Shown here: positions 38,501-48,394 of the stretch, in pieces
Position numbering within the stretch: the first letter of the stretch is position 1
Layout of the letters: each line of letters opens with the position of its first letter
Source of the DNA: Porphyra umbilicalis
Taxonomy: Eukaryota; Rhodophyta; Bangiophyceae; Bangiales; Bangiaceae
Length of the DNA stretch: 64,000 nt
Direction of reading: 5' to 3'
NCBI GenBank assembly: GCA_002049455.2
Contig: KV918787.1
Coordinates: 1 to 64,000 of the forward strand
Made by a program: the position numbers and the translations under genes
The notes under the pieces: generated by a model
Told to the model about the DNA's origin: nothing
The model's input: the letters and a program-made list of their open reading frames with translations, nothing else
The model's database searches: none

Positions 38501-39175
38501 CAGCTGGCAAAGCGTGAGGTGAGCCAGAGCAACAGCTGGAACCCCGCTGAGTATGCCATACAGAGGTGGAGAGACACAGAACAGTACTCCCGAGTGCTAT
38601 CTTTGCCAGGGGAATATGGAATACCCGCTTCATGGCTCATTGGTAGACGAGGCAAGAAGCTGAAGGCCGTCTCTTTCTACAGCCTGGGTCCGAGCAGAGG
38701 TAATGCGGCCACAGTCAATGATGCTTGGCGTGCCATGCACGCTGTGCGCACGCCCTTGGGGCCCAAAGAAGATGTTTGGAAGCGCCATGCGCCCAACGCG
38801 GCCCTCACACTTTGGCGGAAGGCCGCGAGGAAAGAGCGATCGATTATTATCGCAGAAGGGTCCACAGTGTCCATTGTTGACATTGTACCTGAAGAGCATG
38901 GCTCTGGAACGAGTGACATGAACCACAAGCGCTTTGGTCGCGTCCACTCCATTGCAACCGTCAACGGCGAGCTTTACGTTGCCTACGAGCCATGGCGTGT
39001 ACCGCACATGGCCTTCTCCGTCTTGGGCGAGCCGGCTGTCGTCGCTGTTGACATAGCAGCTGATGTTACCATTGTCACTGCCAACCGCGTCGGCCAATTG
39101 GCATTTGTGCTTCCTTGTGGGCAGCGTAATGTCATGTTTACCAAACGTTCGGGCTTCCACTTTAAGAGCGGGTGA
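35544..39175 (+). mobile_element. tnp2-type (CMC/Plavaka-like) DNA transposon, copy 1
   Basis: Homology with copy 2 begins abruptly at 35544 with CCCCAGTGATC, so this is probably the element's left end. CCAGTGATC recurs in inverse form at 35718-35729 (GAGGATCACTGG), and GATCAAGTGG/GATCAAATGG words repeat nearby, like subterminal binding sites. The transposase gene fills 36197-39175. Copy 2 supports homology only to 38672, and the right end of the element is unknown. It may lie just after 39175 or far beyond if the JmjC gene is included. Confidence 0.72.
36197..39175 (+). CDS. tnp2-type DDE transposase (one in-frame TAG)
   Basis: This is a single frame from ATG 36197 (MKRRRRGPRGSAFFNLTDAN) to 39175, interrupted once by TAG at 36749-36751, where copy 2 has TCG (Ser). 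The N-terminal part is acidic (DDVALSSESESDAYPSDDTE). The catalytic core starts near 37315: LYVSLYSDEFNVYKRRRGSL (first acidic residue), FSVRPLFYLPPGAN, VVVRVYLCLGLFDFPMAAKF, then the Cys pair EHCTSCD, the block HEHVVVAPSHLLYYNIGSNL, and ELIFERFHQLAKREVSQSN, whose Glu is the candidate last catalytic residue. The 34-kb neighbour at 57.9-63.3 kb shares every block in the same order. The protein would cut and paste the element. The TAG may be real damage, a read-through site or a base error; otherwise the gene is whole. Confidence 0.75.
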
Positions 39176-39429
39176 CTGAGAGTGACTTGTGTATTTTATT
39201 CCTCTCTGACGTGTAAGTCGGACTCGGCTCATGGTTTGAATACTGTACTGCACCAAAAACAACGAGCAAGGGACCTACGATGGACTCAAGAGCAAATGAG
39301 AAGAAGTTGATGAATATTACAACAGCCTATGTGTGACAGCCAGCAACGTGAGGCAGTACGAAGAAACATACATAGTGCGCATGGAGAAGCCAAAAGCAAG
39401 AAGCATAGAAAAAACACAAATGACATCGC
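39176..39429. other. Convergent spacer between transposase and JmjC gene
   Basis: This is 254 bases between two stops facing each other. No inverse of the left terminal word (GATCACTGGGG) is present here, so there is no direct sign that the transposon ends before the JmjC gene. Confidence 0.5.
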
Positions 39430-42400
39430 TCATGCAGAACGTCCCACTGACAGCTTCTTCAATTCATCCACCAAGAGGTACACGGAGCTGTTCGAGAGCC
39501 GCTGCACCACCACCGGAGCATGGCAACCCATGAGACGCCTCTGCGCCGGAGAGCCCTGGCGAAGTCGATCGTGCTCGCTCCCGAACATGGTCGGTGCGCA
39601 GCGCAGACAGCACAGAGGAGCAGTAGGTCCAGCTTCTTCTCCTAGATGTTCAATGCACGTTGGGCAGACAATGACCGAGAGCCAAACGACTACACCGCAA
39701 TGAGGGCAAGAAGTGCCATCAACTGAATAGTCTGTGACTGATCCCGTATCCTCATTGGGCAGCACCAAGGGTGTCCCTTTCGGCTGTATGTAGTTGTGCA
39801 CGATAAACCTCGTCACGCCCATGGACGCCCGCATCATGTCGACGATGGTGGCCTTCCTGCCAGCCCAGTCTGTGTCTGGTCCCATCTCCAAAAAAGCCTG
39901 CGTATCGTCAAGGTACTTTCCTAGGTAAGACACCATGACTTTGATATCCCGTTGGAACTGTTCTGGCTCTAACGCCTGATACATCTTCGCGTCGCCGCAC
40001 CACCATTCCCCAGCAGCGAGCTTCTGGGCCGCAAGCACCAGCAGCTTTTCAAAAGGGATGTGGATAGTCAGCTTATTGCGCCAGTGCTCTGCGTGTTCCA
40101 TCGCGTAAGAAAACCAGGCTGTGCAGGCAGTGTTCACGGCGGAGGCCACGTTTGGTCCCCCATTGAAGCCGCTGTGAAGGACGCCGTAACCCGTGACAAC
40201 AAAGTCCCCAGGCTCCATCTTGTGGAATCCAACTCGTACACCACGAGCCAGAAAGAGCGTTGCAGGCCACAAGCACGCCTTTACAGCAAGAACTGTCCAT
40301 ACGTCACCTCCGGCCGCTTCCAATACAACCGGGTCCATAAGCTCTCGCATCACGCGCTCGGCGAGAGGGCGTTCCGACGCCGGAATGAACCACCAAAACT
40401 TGCTCGCTCCGGCCTGCAAGTACGAACATGATTGCAACAGACTGTCCTCAACGTGCCAGCTAAAGTGAGAGCCTTGGGACCCAACGTACAGCAAGCTCGT
40501 GTTGATACCTTCGTATGTGGACGCTGCACCGAGCATAGTGTGGTGATTCAATGTGCGCGGGTTCTCAAATCGCTGACGAGGCGGGCAAGACTCGGCATGG
40601 GCAGTACACGCAGGGTCGCCGAGACTCCTACTGCACCCATCCTTGTTGTCAGGTGACATGTCTGAAAGATAGTACACATCTACGGGATTAAGGGCTCCAC
40701 CCATCACGGCCCTCTCTTTGCCGGCAGCTGTGACTCGTCGCACCCAAGTCGCGCTGGGATCGTTCACACTGGCAAGGAAGCGCGTCACACCGAAGTCCCG
40801 GTATGCGGCTTGAAGGGCGTTTGCACTCTCACCGACTTTGGCTCTGAGTTCCGCACCTGACATTCGCTTTTCCCTTTCTGATGGCAGCTGTGCCCTCAAG
40901 TCTTTGCGCTTGACGCTCAGGTCAGGCGCAGGCCTACCAGAGAATGAGTCGCACATAATGGTAGGGAACTGCGGAAAGGTTTGAACGCGCACTCTGAGCT
41001 TATCCCCGGAATGTCGCTTTGGCAGTCGACTAGAGACGGGGCGCCTCTCGCGTGCTACTATTCGGAACACGTGCGCGCCAAATTGCCTGAATGATGCACT
41101 ATTCGACCGAATCAGTCCGTGCAATCCCAACTCAGGAACAGAGTGTAACTCAGTCACAGGAACGGAGTAGAAATCCTTGGCACGTCGCGTCGGAGACCCA
41201 AGCACTTGCGCAGACACTTTGTCACCACCGTGTGCCTCCTTGGGCTCCCCGCCCGCATCCATGGCAACTTTCCTGCGAACAGTGTCGTCAGGACCTTCTC
41301 GGGTGGTACCCGGCATGTGCTCGTGGAGTTTCTTTGGCGATGTAGGGTCTTTTCCGGCAGCCCCAGGCTTCTGTATGCTCTGTATCGGTGCGAGCGTTGC
41401 ACTAGGGACTCCTTCAATTCCTCTGGCCAAGTGGTTTGAGGGGAGAGTGCCGGCCAAGACGTTTATGTCATCTGCATCAAAGCTAGACAACTGATCATCG
41501 CGCCGTGAGGCGAGAGCCTCGCACAGCAAAGAAGGATCACCGACAGAAAGACCGACTCCCGCGGCGGCACCACAACATGGTCCTTCGGCAATGCCACGGA
41601 CTCCTGTGCTAGGCCCTTCAACGGGGTTACACCGTGCACCACCATCGTCGCGTCGAACATGAGGTAACATACAAACGGCAGCGACACCGAGAACCTGTGC
41701 ATCGGCGGCATCGCCAGTGAGTCCTCGTGCATGAAAATCACCACTGCCGTCGGCGGCGGCGGGACGACGCCCGTCTTGCTCAAGCACCCGACCACCGTCG
41801 CCGCCTCCGCAGTCTTGGCCATGTCCTTCACCACGAGTGTCGTGTCGATCTCGAGTCACCATACAAACGGCAGCACCACCACGAGCGCGTGCGTGATCGG
41901 CCGCACGAGCGCGTCCTTGTGATTGCACTTCACCACCGCCACCATTGTCGCTTCCGTCTTGTGCAACAACACCAACGAGAGCACCACCACGAGCGCGGGC
42001 GTCAACGGCTGCACCAATGAGTCCCCGTGCCTCCACTCCATCACCGGCACCATGTTCGGGTCCCTCTTGAGCGACAACACCAACCGCAGCACCACCACGA
42101 GCGCGTGCATCAATGGCTGCATGATCAAGTCCGGGTACCTCCACTGCGCAACCGCCATTCTTGTCGTGTACACCTTGGGCAACCACACCATCGGGAGCAC
42201 TAGCACGAGCACGTGCATCAACGCTTGCACAACCACGTCTCCGTGCATCCACTGCATCACCTCCACGATTGCCACGACCATCTTGAGCAACCACACCAAC
42301 TGGAGCACCAGCACGAGCACGTGCATGAACGGCTGCACCACCAGGTCTCTGTACCTCCACTGCAGCACCACCACCATCGTTGCGTCCATCTTGAGCAACC

Positions 42401-43254
42401 ACACCAACGGGAGCACCAGCACGAGCACGTGCATGAATGGCTGCACCACCAAGTCTGGGTACCACCACTCCAACACCACCACCATCGTCGGGTCCATCTT
42501 GAGCAACCACACCAACGGGAGCACCAGCACGAGCGTGTGCATCATCGTGTGCACGACCAAGTCCACGAACCGCCGCTGCACCATCGCAACCATCGTCGCG
42601 TCCATCTTGAGCAACCACATCATCGGCACCACGACCACGAGCGCGTGCACCAATTTGTGCATCACCAAGTCCGCGTACCGCCACTCCACCACCACCACCA
42701 TCGTCGGGTCCATCTTGAGCAACCACACCAATGGGAGCACCAGCACGAGCGTGTGCATCATCGTGTGCACGACCAAGTCCACGAACCGCCGCTGCACCAT
42801 CGCCACCATCGTCGCGTCCATCTTGAGCAACCACATCATTGGCAGCACGACCACGACCGCGTGCACCAATGTGTGCATCACCAAGTCCGCGTACCGCCAC
42901 TCCACCACCACCACCATCGTCGGGTCCATCTTGAGCAACCACACCAATGGGAGCACCAGCACGAGCGTGTGCATCATCGTGTGCACGACCAAGTCCACGA
43001 ACCGCCGCTGCACCATCGCCACCATCGTCGCGTCCATTTTGAGCAACCACACCCACGGGAGCACCAGCAGGAGCACATGCATGAATGGCTGCACCACCAA
43101 GTATGTGTACCGCTTCTGCACCATCGCGACCATCGCCGTGTTCATCATGAGCAACCACATCATCAGCCCCACGAGCACGAGCGTGTGCATCAACGCTTGC
43201 ACCACCAATTCCGCGTACTGCCGCTGCACCATCGCCCACCATCGTCGCGTCCAT
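39430..43254 (-). CDS. JmjC-domain protein (KDM5-like, JmjC + C5HC2-like zinc finger) with 36-residue N-terminal repeats
   Basis: The frame runs from the repeat array (ATG at 43254 is the first in this frame, but the true start may lie beyond the array) to the stop at 39430, about 1,275 residues. The N-terminal half (about 540 residues) is tandem 36-residue repeats (VVAQDGPDDGGGGGVAVRGL). The JmjC core: NHHTMLGAASTYEGINTSLL, FSWHVEDSLLQSCSYLQAGA with Fe ligands His (40453-40455) and Glu (40447-40449), SKFWWFIP, then GDFVVTGYGVLHSGFNGGPN with the third ligand His (40174-40176), NVASAVNTA and HAEHWRNKL...FEKLLVLAAQ. A C-terminal cluster (CPHCGVVVWLSVIVCPTC...LCCLRC) parallels the KDM5 C5HC2 finger. 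All three Fe(II) ligands are present, so 2-oxoglutarate-dependent histone demethylation in the nucleus is plausible. No JmjN, ARID or PHD domain was seen. It is tail to tail with a transposase. Confidence 0.82.
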   Translation of the reverse strand: MDATMVGDGAAAVRGIGGASVDAHARARGADDVVAHDEHGDGRDGAEAVHILGGAAIHACAPAGAPVGVVAQNGRDDGGDGAAAVRGLGRAHDDAHARAGAPIGVVAQDGPDDGGGGGVAVRGLGDAHIGARGRGRAANDVVAQDGRDDGGDGAAAVRGLGRAHDDAHARAGAPIGVVAQDGPDDGGGGGVAVRGLGDAQIGARARGRGADDVVAQDGRDDGCDGAAAVRGLGRAHDDAHARAGAPVGVVAQDGPDDGGGVGVVVPRLGGAAIHARARAGAPVGVVAQDGRNDGGGAAVEVQRPGGAAVHARARAGAPVGVVAQDGRGNRGGDAVDARRRGCASVDARARASAPDGVVAQGVHDKNGGCAVEVPGLDHAAIDARARGGAAVGVVAQEGPEHGAGDGVEARGLIGAAVDARARGGALVGVVAQDGSDNGGGGEVQSQGRARAADHARARGGAAVCMVTRDRHDTRGEGHGQDCGGGDGGRVLEQDGRRPAAADGSGDFHARGLTGDAADAQVLGVAAVCMLPHVRRDDGGARCNPVEGPSTGVRGIAEGPCCGAAAGVGLSVGDPSLLCEALASRRDDQLSSFDADDINVLAGTLPSNHLARGIEGVPSATLAPIQSIQKPGAAGKDPTSPKKLHEHMPGTTREGPDDTVRRKVAMDAGGEPKEAHGGDKVSAQVLGSPTRRAKDFYSVPVTELHSVPELGLHGLIRSNSASFRQFGAHVFRIVARERRPVSSRLPKRHSGDKLRVRVQTFPQFPTIMCDSFSGRPAPDLSVKRKDLRAQLPSEREKRMSGAELRAKVGESANALQAAYRDFGVTRFLASVNDPSATWVRRVTAAGKERAVMGGALNPVDVYYLSDMSPDNKDGCSRSLGDPACTAHAESCPPRQRFENPRTLNHHTMLGAASTYEGINTSLLYVGSQGSHFSWHVEDSLLQSCSYLQAGASKFWWFIPASERPLAERVMRELMDPVVLEAAGGDVWTVLAVKACLWPATLFLARGVRVGFHKMEPGDFVVTGYGVLHSGFNGGPNVASAVNTACTAWFSYAMEHAEHWRNKLTIHIPFEKLLVLAAQKLAAGEWWCGDAKMYQALEPEQFQRDIKVMVSYLGKYLDDTQAFLEMGPDTDWAGRKATIVDMMRASMGVTRFIVHNYIQPKGTPLVLPNEDTGSVTDYSVDGTSCPHCGVVVWLSVIVCPTCIEHLGEEAGPTAPLCCLRCAPTMFGSEHDRLRQGSPAQRRLMGCHAPVVVQRLSNSSVYLLVDELKKLSVGRSA

Positions 43255-43505
43255 CTTGAGCAACCCACATCATCGGCACCACGACCACGAGCGCGTGCAC
43301 CAATTTGTGCATCACCAAGTCCGCGTACCGCCACTCCACCACCACCACCATCGTCGGTCCATCTTGAGCAACCCACCAACGGGAGCACCAGCACGAGCGT
43401 GTGCATCATCGCGTGCACGACCAAGTCCACGCAACCGCCGCTGCACCATCGCCACCATTGTCGCGTTCATCTTGAGAACCACACCAACGGGAGCACCAGC
43501 ACGAG
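41638..43505. repeat. 108-bp coding minisatellite (JmjC N-terminus), about 17 units
   Basis: Markers such as ACCATCGTCGGGTCCATCTT and TGAGCAAC recur at 42481, 42589, 42697, 42805, 42913 and 43021, i.e. every 108 bases. Older, diverged units extend back to about 41638. Between 42481 and about 43130 two unit types alternate, giving a 216-base higher-order repeat copied about three times, so that part is the youngest. 108 is divisible by three, so the JmjC frame stays open; the other frames stay open too, making large false ORFs. At its right end units lose register and meet an unresolved base at 43506. Confidence 0.9.
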
Positions 43506-43506
43506 N
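43506..43506. other. Unresolved base (n) at the edge of the minisatellite
   Basis: This is the single ambiguous base in the window. It sits inside a tandem array and just before non-repeat sequence, as expected where an assembler joined a collapsed repeat. The true array length and the 5' end of the JmjC gene may be missing. Confidence 0.7.
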
Positions 43507-44379
43507 ACAATCACTTCCCTACCACCATGGATCCTGCCCGCACACACAGTACCCCAGCCACTGCGCGCTCCTGTACAAAAGCCAGTCGAGTTGATTCCCA
43601 CTGCTGGCCACTCGGGAGCCACCAGTCGTCAGAAACTCATTTCGTGGCTAGTGCCCACCGTACACCCCCCCCATCGATTGCGGGACGGCCACCTCCTAGC
43701 TTGTTGCATGATTGCCCCTCTTGGACCTTCCGGCGGATGGTCGCAATCATCATCTGTTCAGCACCCACATGCCCGCGGAAAAGTAGGGAGAGATTATGCA
43801 GAACGAGACAAGAGAGACACAAAAGCGACGCGAAGAGCGTCTTGTTGACTCTGATGGACATGTGCGTCTTCTTCGCGCACCAAAATTGCCGGGCACCTCG
43901 ACCATGTGGATTAACACCTCTCGTTGTTAGCGTCTTCTTCGCCAATACGTGTTGATCGGCATGGTACCTGCAATAATTGACCGCACTCCCGTGCCGCACT
44001 CAACAAGCCGATGTATTGGAATAATGTCAACCAGCGCAGTCGCGCGTTGTCCCTTCCCCTTGCTCCCGCCCCCGAAGACCACCCAAAATATAACTCGATG
44101 CGAACACGTACCTTGCTCAGCTCGACTCCCAAGACAAGACCCAGAAAACTGGTCCAACACTTTGAGACCAGGGCGATGCGCGACCTGACAGCGGGGACGG
44201 CGTTGCGGACCAAGAGCCGAATACCCTGCCGCCGAAAAACGGCCCCACAGCAGCAGCAGACGCAGCGTGGCGCTCACCATTCTCAATGATGGGGGAGCGC
44301 CACGGCTGACATGAGGGAGAGTCTCCACTAACACGGAAGCACATGGCCGACGAAGAAATGCGTAGGTTAGCTGATCGTA
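43507..44379. other. Spacer after the JmjC repeat array, no gene seen
   Basis: Ordinary GC. Short open frames on both strands (for example 43527-43955, +) look unlike proteins. If the JmjC gene has an upstream exon it should lie here, but I cannot identify it. Confidence 0.35.
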
Positions 44380-44960
44380 GGCGGGAGGCAGGCCAACGAC
44401 CGCGGGGCGACCGACGGAGGGCAGGGGGCAGACCAATACCAGTGGGGTCGCCAGCGGCGGGTGGAGGGCACGCCAAAGACCGCGGGGCGGCCGGCGGCCG
44501 CCAGGGGGCAAGCCAACTACCGCAGGGTGGCTGACGGTGGGCGGGGGGCGCGACAACGACCGCGGGTCGGCCGAGAGCGGGCGGGGGGGAAGCCAACGAC
44601 CGCGGGGGGGCCGACGGTGGGCGGGGGGCACGACAACGACCGCGGGTCGGCCGAGAGCGGGCGGGAGGGAGGCCGATGACCGCGGGGTGGCCGACGGCGG
44701 GCGGGGGGCACGCCCACGACCGCGGGGTGGCTGACGGCGGGCGGTGGGGAAGACGACGACGGCGGGGTGGCTGACGGCGGGCGGAGGGCACGCCCACGAA
44801 CGCCAGGTGGCCGACGGAAGGAGGGGGGCAAGAAGACTATGGCGGGGTGACTGATGACGGGCGGTGTGAAGGCCGACACCAGCGTGGGTGCCGGCGGCGG
44901 ACGGGGGGCTGGCCCACGCGCAGGTTGGCCGGTGGCAGGTAGGGGCCCGGCCGGCACGCG
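44380..44960. repeat. 40-bp GC-rich minisatellite
   Basis: About 13 imperfect units such as GACCGCGGGGTGGCCGACGG plus CGGGCGGGGGGCACGCCCAC. Two marker words (CGACAACGAC) lie 80 bases apart, i.e. two units. Because 40 is not a multiple of three, any ORF through it is accidental. It borders the left end of transposon copy 2. Confidence 0.85.
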
Positions 44961-45255
44961 AGATGCCGACGACAGGGGAGACGCCTGGGAGATCGTGGCC
45001 ACCAGCAGGGGGGGGCGGGGCGCCGAGAAGGGGTACTGGAAGAAGCAGCAGGGTGGCAACTGTGCGTTTTTTGTGGCGCGCGTTGTCTGCGGTGCTGGTG
45101 GTGGGGTGGCCCCTTCCAGGAGGCGGCAAGACTGTGCGCGAGGGTGCAATCGGTCGTCCAGATGCCTCGCTGTGCAACACGCTGACGGCAGTTTCAAAAA
45201 AATACTTTCCATCGTCAATTTACGCTGTTTCCTCTTTCTTTCATCCACACCACTA

Positions 45256-48200
45256 CCCCAGTGATCCTCAGATCAAGTGGAAGAACTCCCCGGGGTTCTC
45301 CGGTGGACCGTCCTGGCCTAATCTCAAACTTAGAATAGGATAGGGCGAGATCAATGACGCAAGACCGTCCTGGAAACAGTCCCGACGGTGGCGTTCGGAC
45401 TTTACTCAGGATCATCCTTGAGATCAAACGAGGATCACTGGAGGACTGTTCCGCAGATGGTCTGCCGGATCAAATGGAAAACCAATCGGCGCCTTGGTCG
45501 CTGGGGGGGCTAGAAATGGCTGGCCAATGAGCGCACGGAGGCCGTCCGCCGGTGGTCCACCCTGAGGGACGTGTCCTTCGTACCTTTCCTATTGTCAGAA
45601 AGGGGGATCGGTGCAGAGTGTCTGAGCCGAGAATTTGCCGAGCAGCTCCAACTCGTGCCAATCAGCAAACCAGAGCCTCCAGCGCCATAGGTACACCGAG
45701 GTGAGCCTCCGTCGATGCTTGAGGTGCCACACTGCAGTCGCATCGTGCCGGCGTCCTGTGCCTTGAGCCCTTGATCTCGCTGTGTATCCCCGTCAAACAG
45801 GTCCTCGGCTGTGTCCCTCTTGGTGCTCCCACGGGCGTGCGTATGCGGTGTTAACGTGCAGTGTCGGATACTGTGCTACGCACGCACGGGCCCCCTTTTC
45901 TGGTCGCCATGAAGCGTCGCAGGCGCGGTTCACGAGGTTCTGCGTTTTTCAATCTCACTGATGCCAACCTGATTCATTTGCAAGCACATCCCACGAACTC
46001 GGATTCTGCAGAGCATGATGTCGGCCGTGAAGGCGACGATGGGGGCTCGGCAGGCAGACCCCAACCTGTCCCTGGCAGAGCGATACCACGAGCGTCCGAT
46101 TTAGAGGAATACGACGACGTCGCCCTGTCATCAGAATCTAAGTCAGACGCTTACCCATCAGACGACACAGAAGTTTTGAGTGCATCTGAGCACCCTGATG
46201 AGGGGTTTGCAACACGTCGCGAGTTCTTATGTTTTGGATACCTCTATGGGCGAGTGCGCGTGACGCTCAGACAGTATGACATGATGCGAGAGGCCGAGAA
46301 CTCCTTTATCCTGCAGGAGAAGTGGCCCTCAAGGTGGCGCTTACGGTAGTTGCGCAAGCACATGCTGAAATCTGCCATACCACTGCGAAGAGAAACGACC
46401 ACACGTCAGCTTCTCGTTGGCAAAGGAAGAGCCTTGCAAAAAATGCCCGACGCAGTCGTGTCGTACATTCCTTTCTCTGAGCACGTAAAGCGGAACTTTG
46501 GAGATCCCAAGACGGCTGCGCTTTTCCACAGTAAAGGGGAATCGTGCATGGGCACAGCTGAGCGGTCTGCAGAGTTTTATCAGACTGTAGTGGCCAGGGA
46601 TCCCGCGAGGTATGACGTGAAGAATGTTCCGTTTCGAGACCGGTACAGGTAGGACATTGGATGTATCGCCCAGGTCTCTCTTGATACAGCTACGACGTTC
46701 AAGGCCATTCTGTTGAGCACAGCCACTGCTTGTGACGGCAGCTTCACCACGTCCGCGTCCACGTATGCTCTCTAGAGCGCACTTCGACTTGGGGACTCCC
46801 TCGCGCAGTTTTCTGCTTTTCCTGATTTCGTACCGCCCGCGAACTGGGCACCATGCTTTACCGAAGAACGCAGGTATACTTTGCGGTTCACGCGGTCCGG
46901 TGGCGTACTGGTTCTTGCCGTGAGGGCATCAGCCATGATGGAGCAAGACTCGTGGTCCGCCTTAACGTCACTGCGGCCACTGGAGCTCTCGCAGGCGGCA
47001 GAGCCCCCTGAGTGTGCTCTCCCGCAAAAAAGACCCCTACATGCTGTACGTTTCATTGTACGGTGATGACTTCAACGTATACAAGCGTCGACGGGGAACC
47101 CTGGTGGGCTACTATGGAGCATACACATCTCTAAGCATCAAGGATCGTGCGTTTTCTGTTCGTCCACTGTTTTATTCGCCACCAGGAGCCAACCCGGACG
47201 CACTGTTCAAGCGCGTGGTGGAAGACGTACTCCTCACGAGCAGGGAAGGTGTTCACGTGTATGATGACTTCAAACAGCAGAACGTGGTAGTTCGTGTGTA
47301 CCTGTATTTTGGTCTCTTTGATTCTCCTATGGCTGCAAAGTTTTCCAACTCGGTCGGTGCCCCAGGCATAGAGCACTGCACTAGCTGCGGCATTGTCCAA
47401 TTGGAGACCAACACAGCTAGGAAAGAGCGAGCCATGAGCAGCACGACCTCTTTTGACGTTAAGGACTCTCGTTACTCTCTAACGCAAGAGCGGACTGCGC
47501 TTATCATGTCGGCCGTGAAGAGCTCCCCACAGCTGTCTGCGGAATCCGTGAAGGATGCACTGCGTCTTCATGGCATATCCGATAAGTCCGGCAGCCTGAT
47601 CATGCGTCTTGAAGAGGCACGGGGTCCCGGGAGTTTCGACATACACGAGCATGTGGTTGTCGCTTCCTCACACCTACTCTACTACAACATCGGGTCAAAC
47701 CTTTTAATGGAAACTTAGGATGCCTTATCAGTAGAGCAACGGGACTCATTCACAAAGCAGATGCGTCTCAGTGCAAAGTATGTCCCGACGCACACAGTCC
47801 TGTCGTCGTTCGATCCCGAAAAGATGGGTGGCAAAACCCTCTCGATGTCAGACTATGGAGTGCTGCTCACGATGGGCCCGACTGTGCTGCAGTAATTGGT
47901 CCATCCTACAGCCACATCGCCACACGCAGTTGCCGCTCTCAGTGCTCTTCATGCCCTCTGACGGTTCTTTACCGCACTTTTCTACCTCCCAACAGCTGCC
48001 TCGGATGGCGAGGAGGCCGTGCGAACGAGGCCCACTGTCGCTGAGCTCCAAGTCTTGAGCGAGAGTCTGATGATTGAACTGCGTCGGCTGGTGCCATTCA
48101 ACGGGTCCTGTGAGCGACCATCTGTGCACCGTTTACTATAGCTCTTGTATCACACTCTCCCGCTGGTGCAGCTTGGGCCGGCCATATGTGAGCTCATTTT

Positions 48201-48386
48201 TGAGAGGTTTCCTCAGCTGGCAAAGCGTGAGGTGAGCCAGAGCAACAGCTGGAACCCCGCTGAGTAAGCCATACAGAGGTGGAGAGACACAGAACAGTTC
48301 TCCCGAGTGCTATCTTTTCCAGACGAATATGGAATACCCGCTTCATGGCTCATTGAAAGACGAAGCAAGCAGCTGAAGGCCGTCTC
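45256..48386 (+). mobile_element. tnp2-type DNA transposon, copy 2 (decayed, 3'-truncated)
   Basis: It is colinear with 35544-38672 of copy 1, with only a few percent divergence by eye. It starts at CCCCAGTGATC, directly after unrelated sequence, and has the same inverted word at 45430-45441. It ends inside the transposase gene at 48386, where a GC-rich minisatellite begins, so the last 160-170 codons are lost. Several in-frame stops (for example near 46347, 46650 and 47718) and one insertion in an A run near 47030 mark it as dead. Confidence 0.85.
45909..48386 (+). pseudogene. Transposase pseudogene of tnp2-type copy 2
   Basis: It starts at ATG 45909 (MKRRRRGSRGSAFFNL), identical in sense to copy 1. 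The stretch 47014-47718 is the longest intact piece and carries the SDEF-region equivalent (LYVSLYGDDFNVYKRRRGTL), FYSPPGANP and EHCTSCG. It retains TCG at the site where copy 1 has TAG, showing that Ser is ancestral there. The 3' end is missing. Confidence 0.85.
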
Positions 48387-48394
48387 GGTCCATA

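Noticed and set aside
41638-43505. CRISPR-like array
   Set aside because: Units are contiguous 108-bp repeats without unique spacers, and the genome is eukaryotic.
41856-43848. Large ORFs on both strands through the 108-bp array (for example 641 codons on +, 524 on -)
   Set aside because: The unit length is a multiple of three, so several frames stay open by repetition. Only the minus frame joined to the JmjC domain has independent support.
44117-45248. Pro/Arg-rich ORFs of 226-417 codons (minus)
   Set aside because: They run through a 40-bp array whose period is not a multiple of three, and the reading has no protein-like features.
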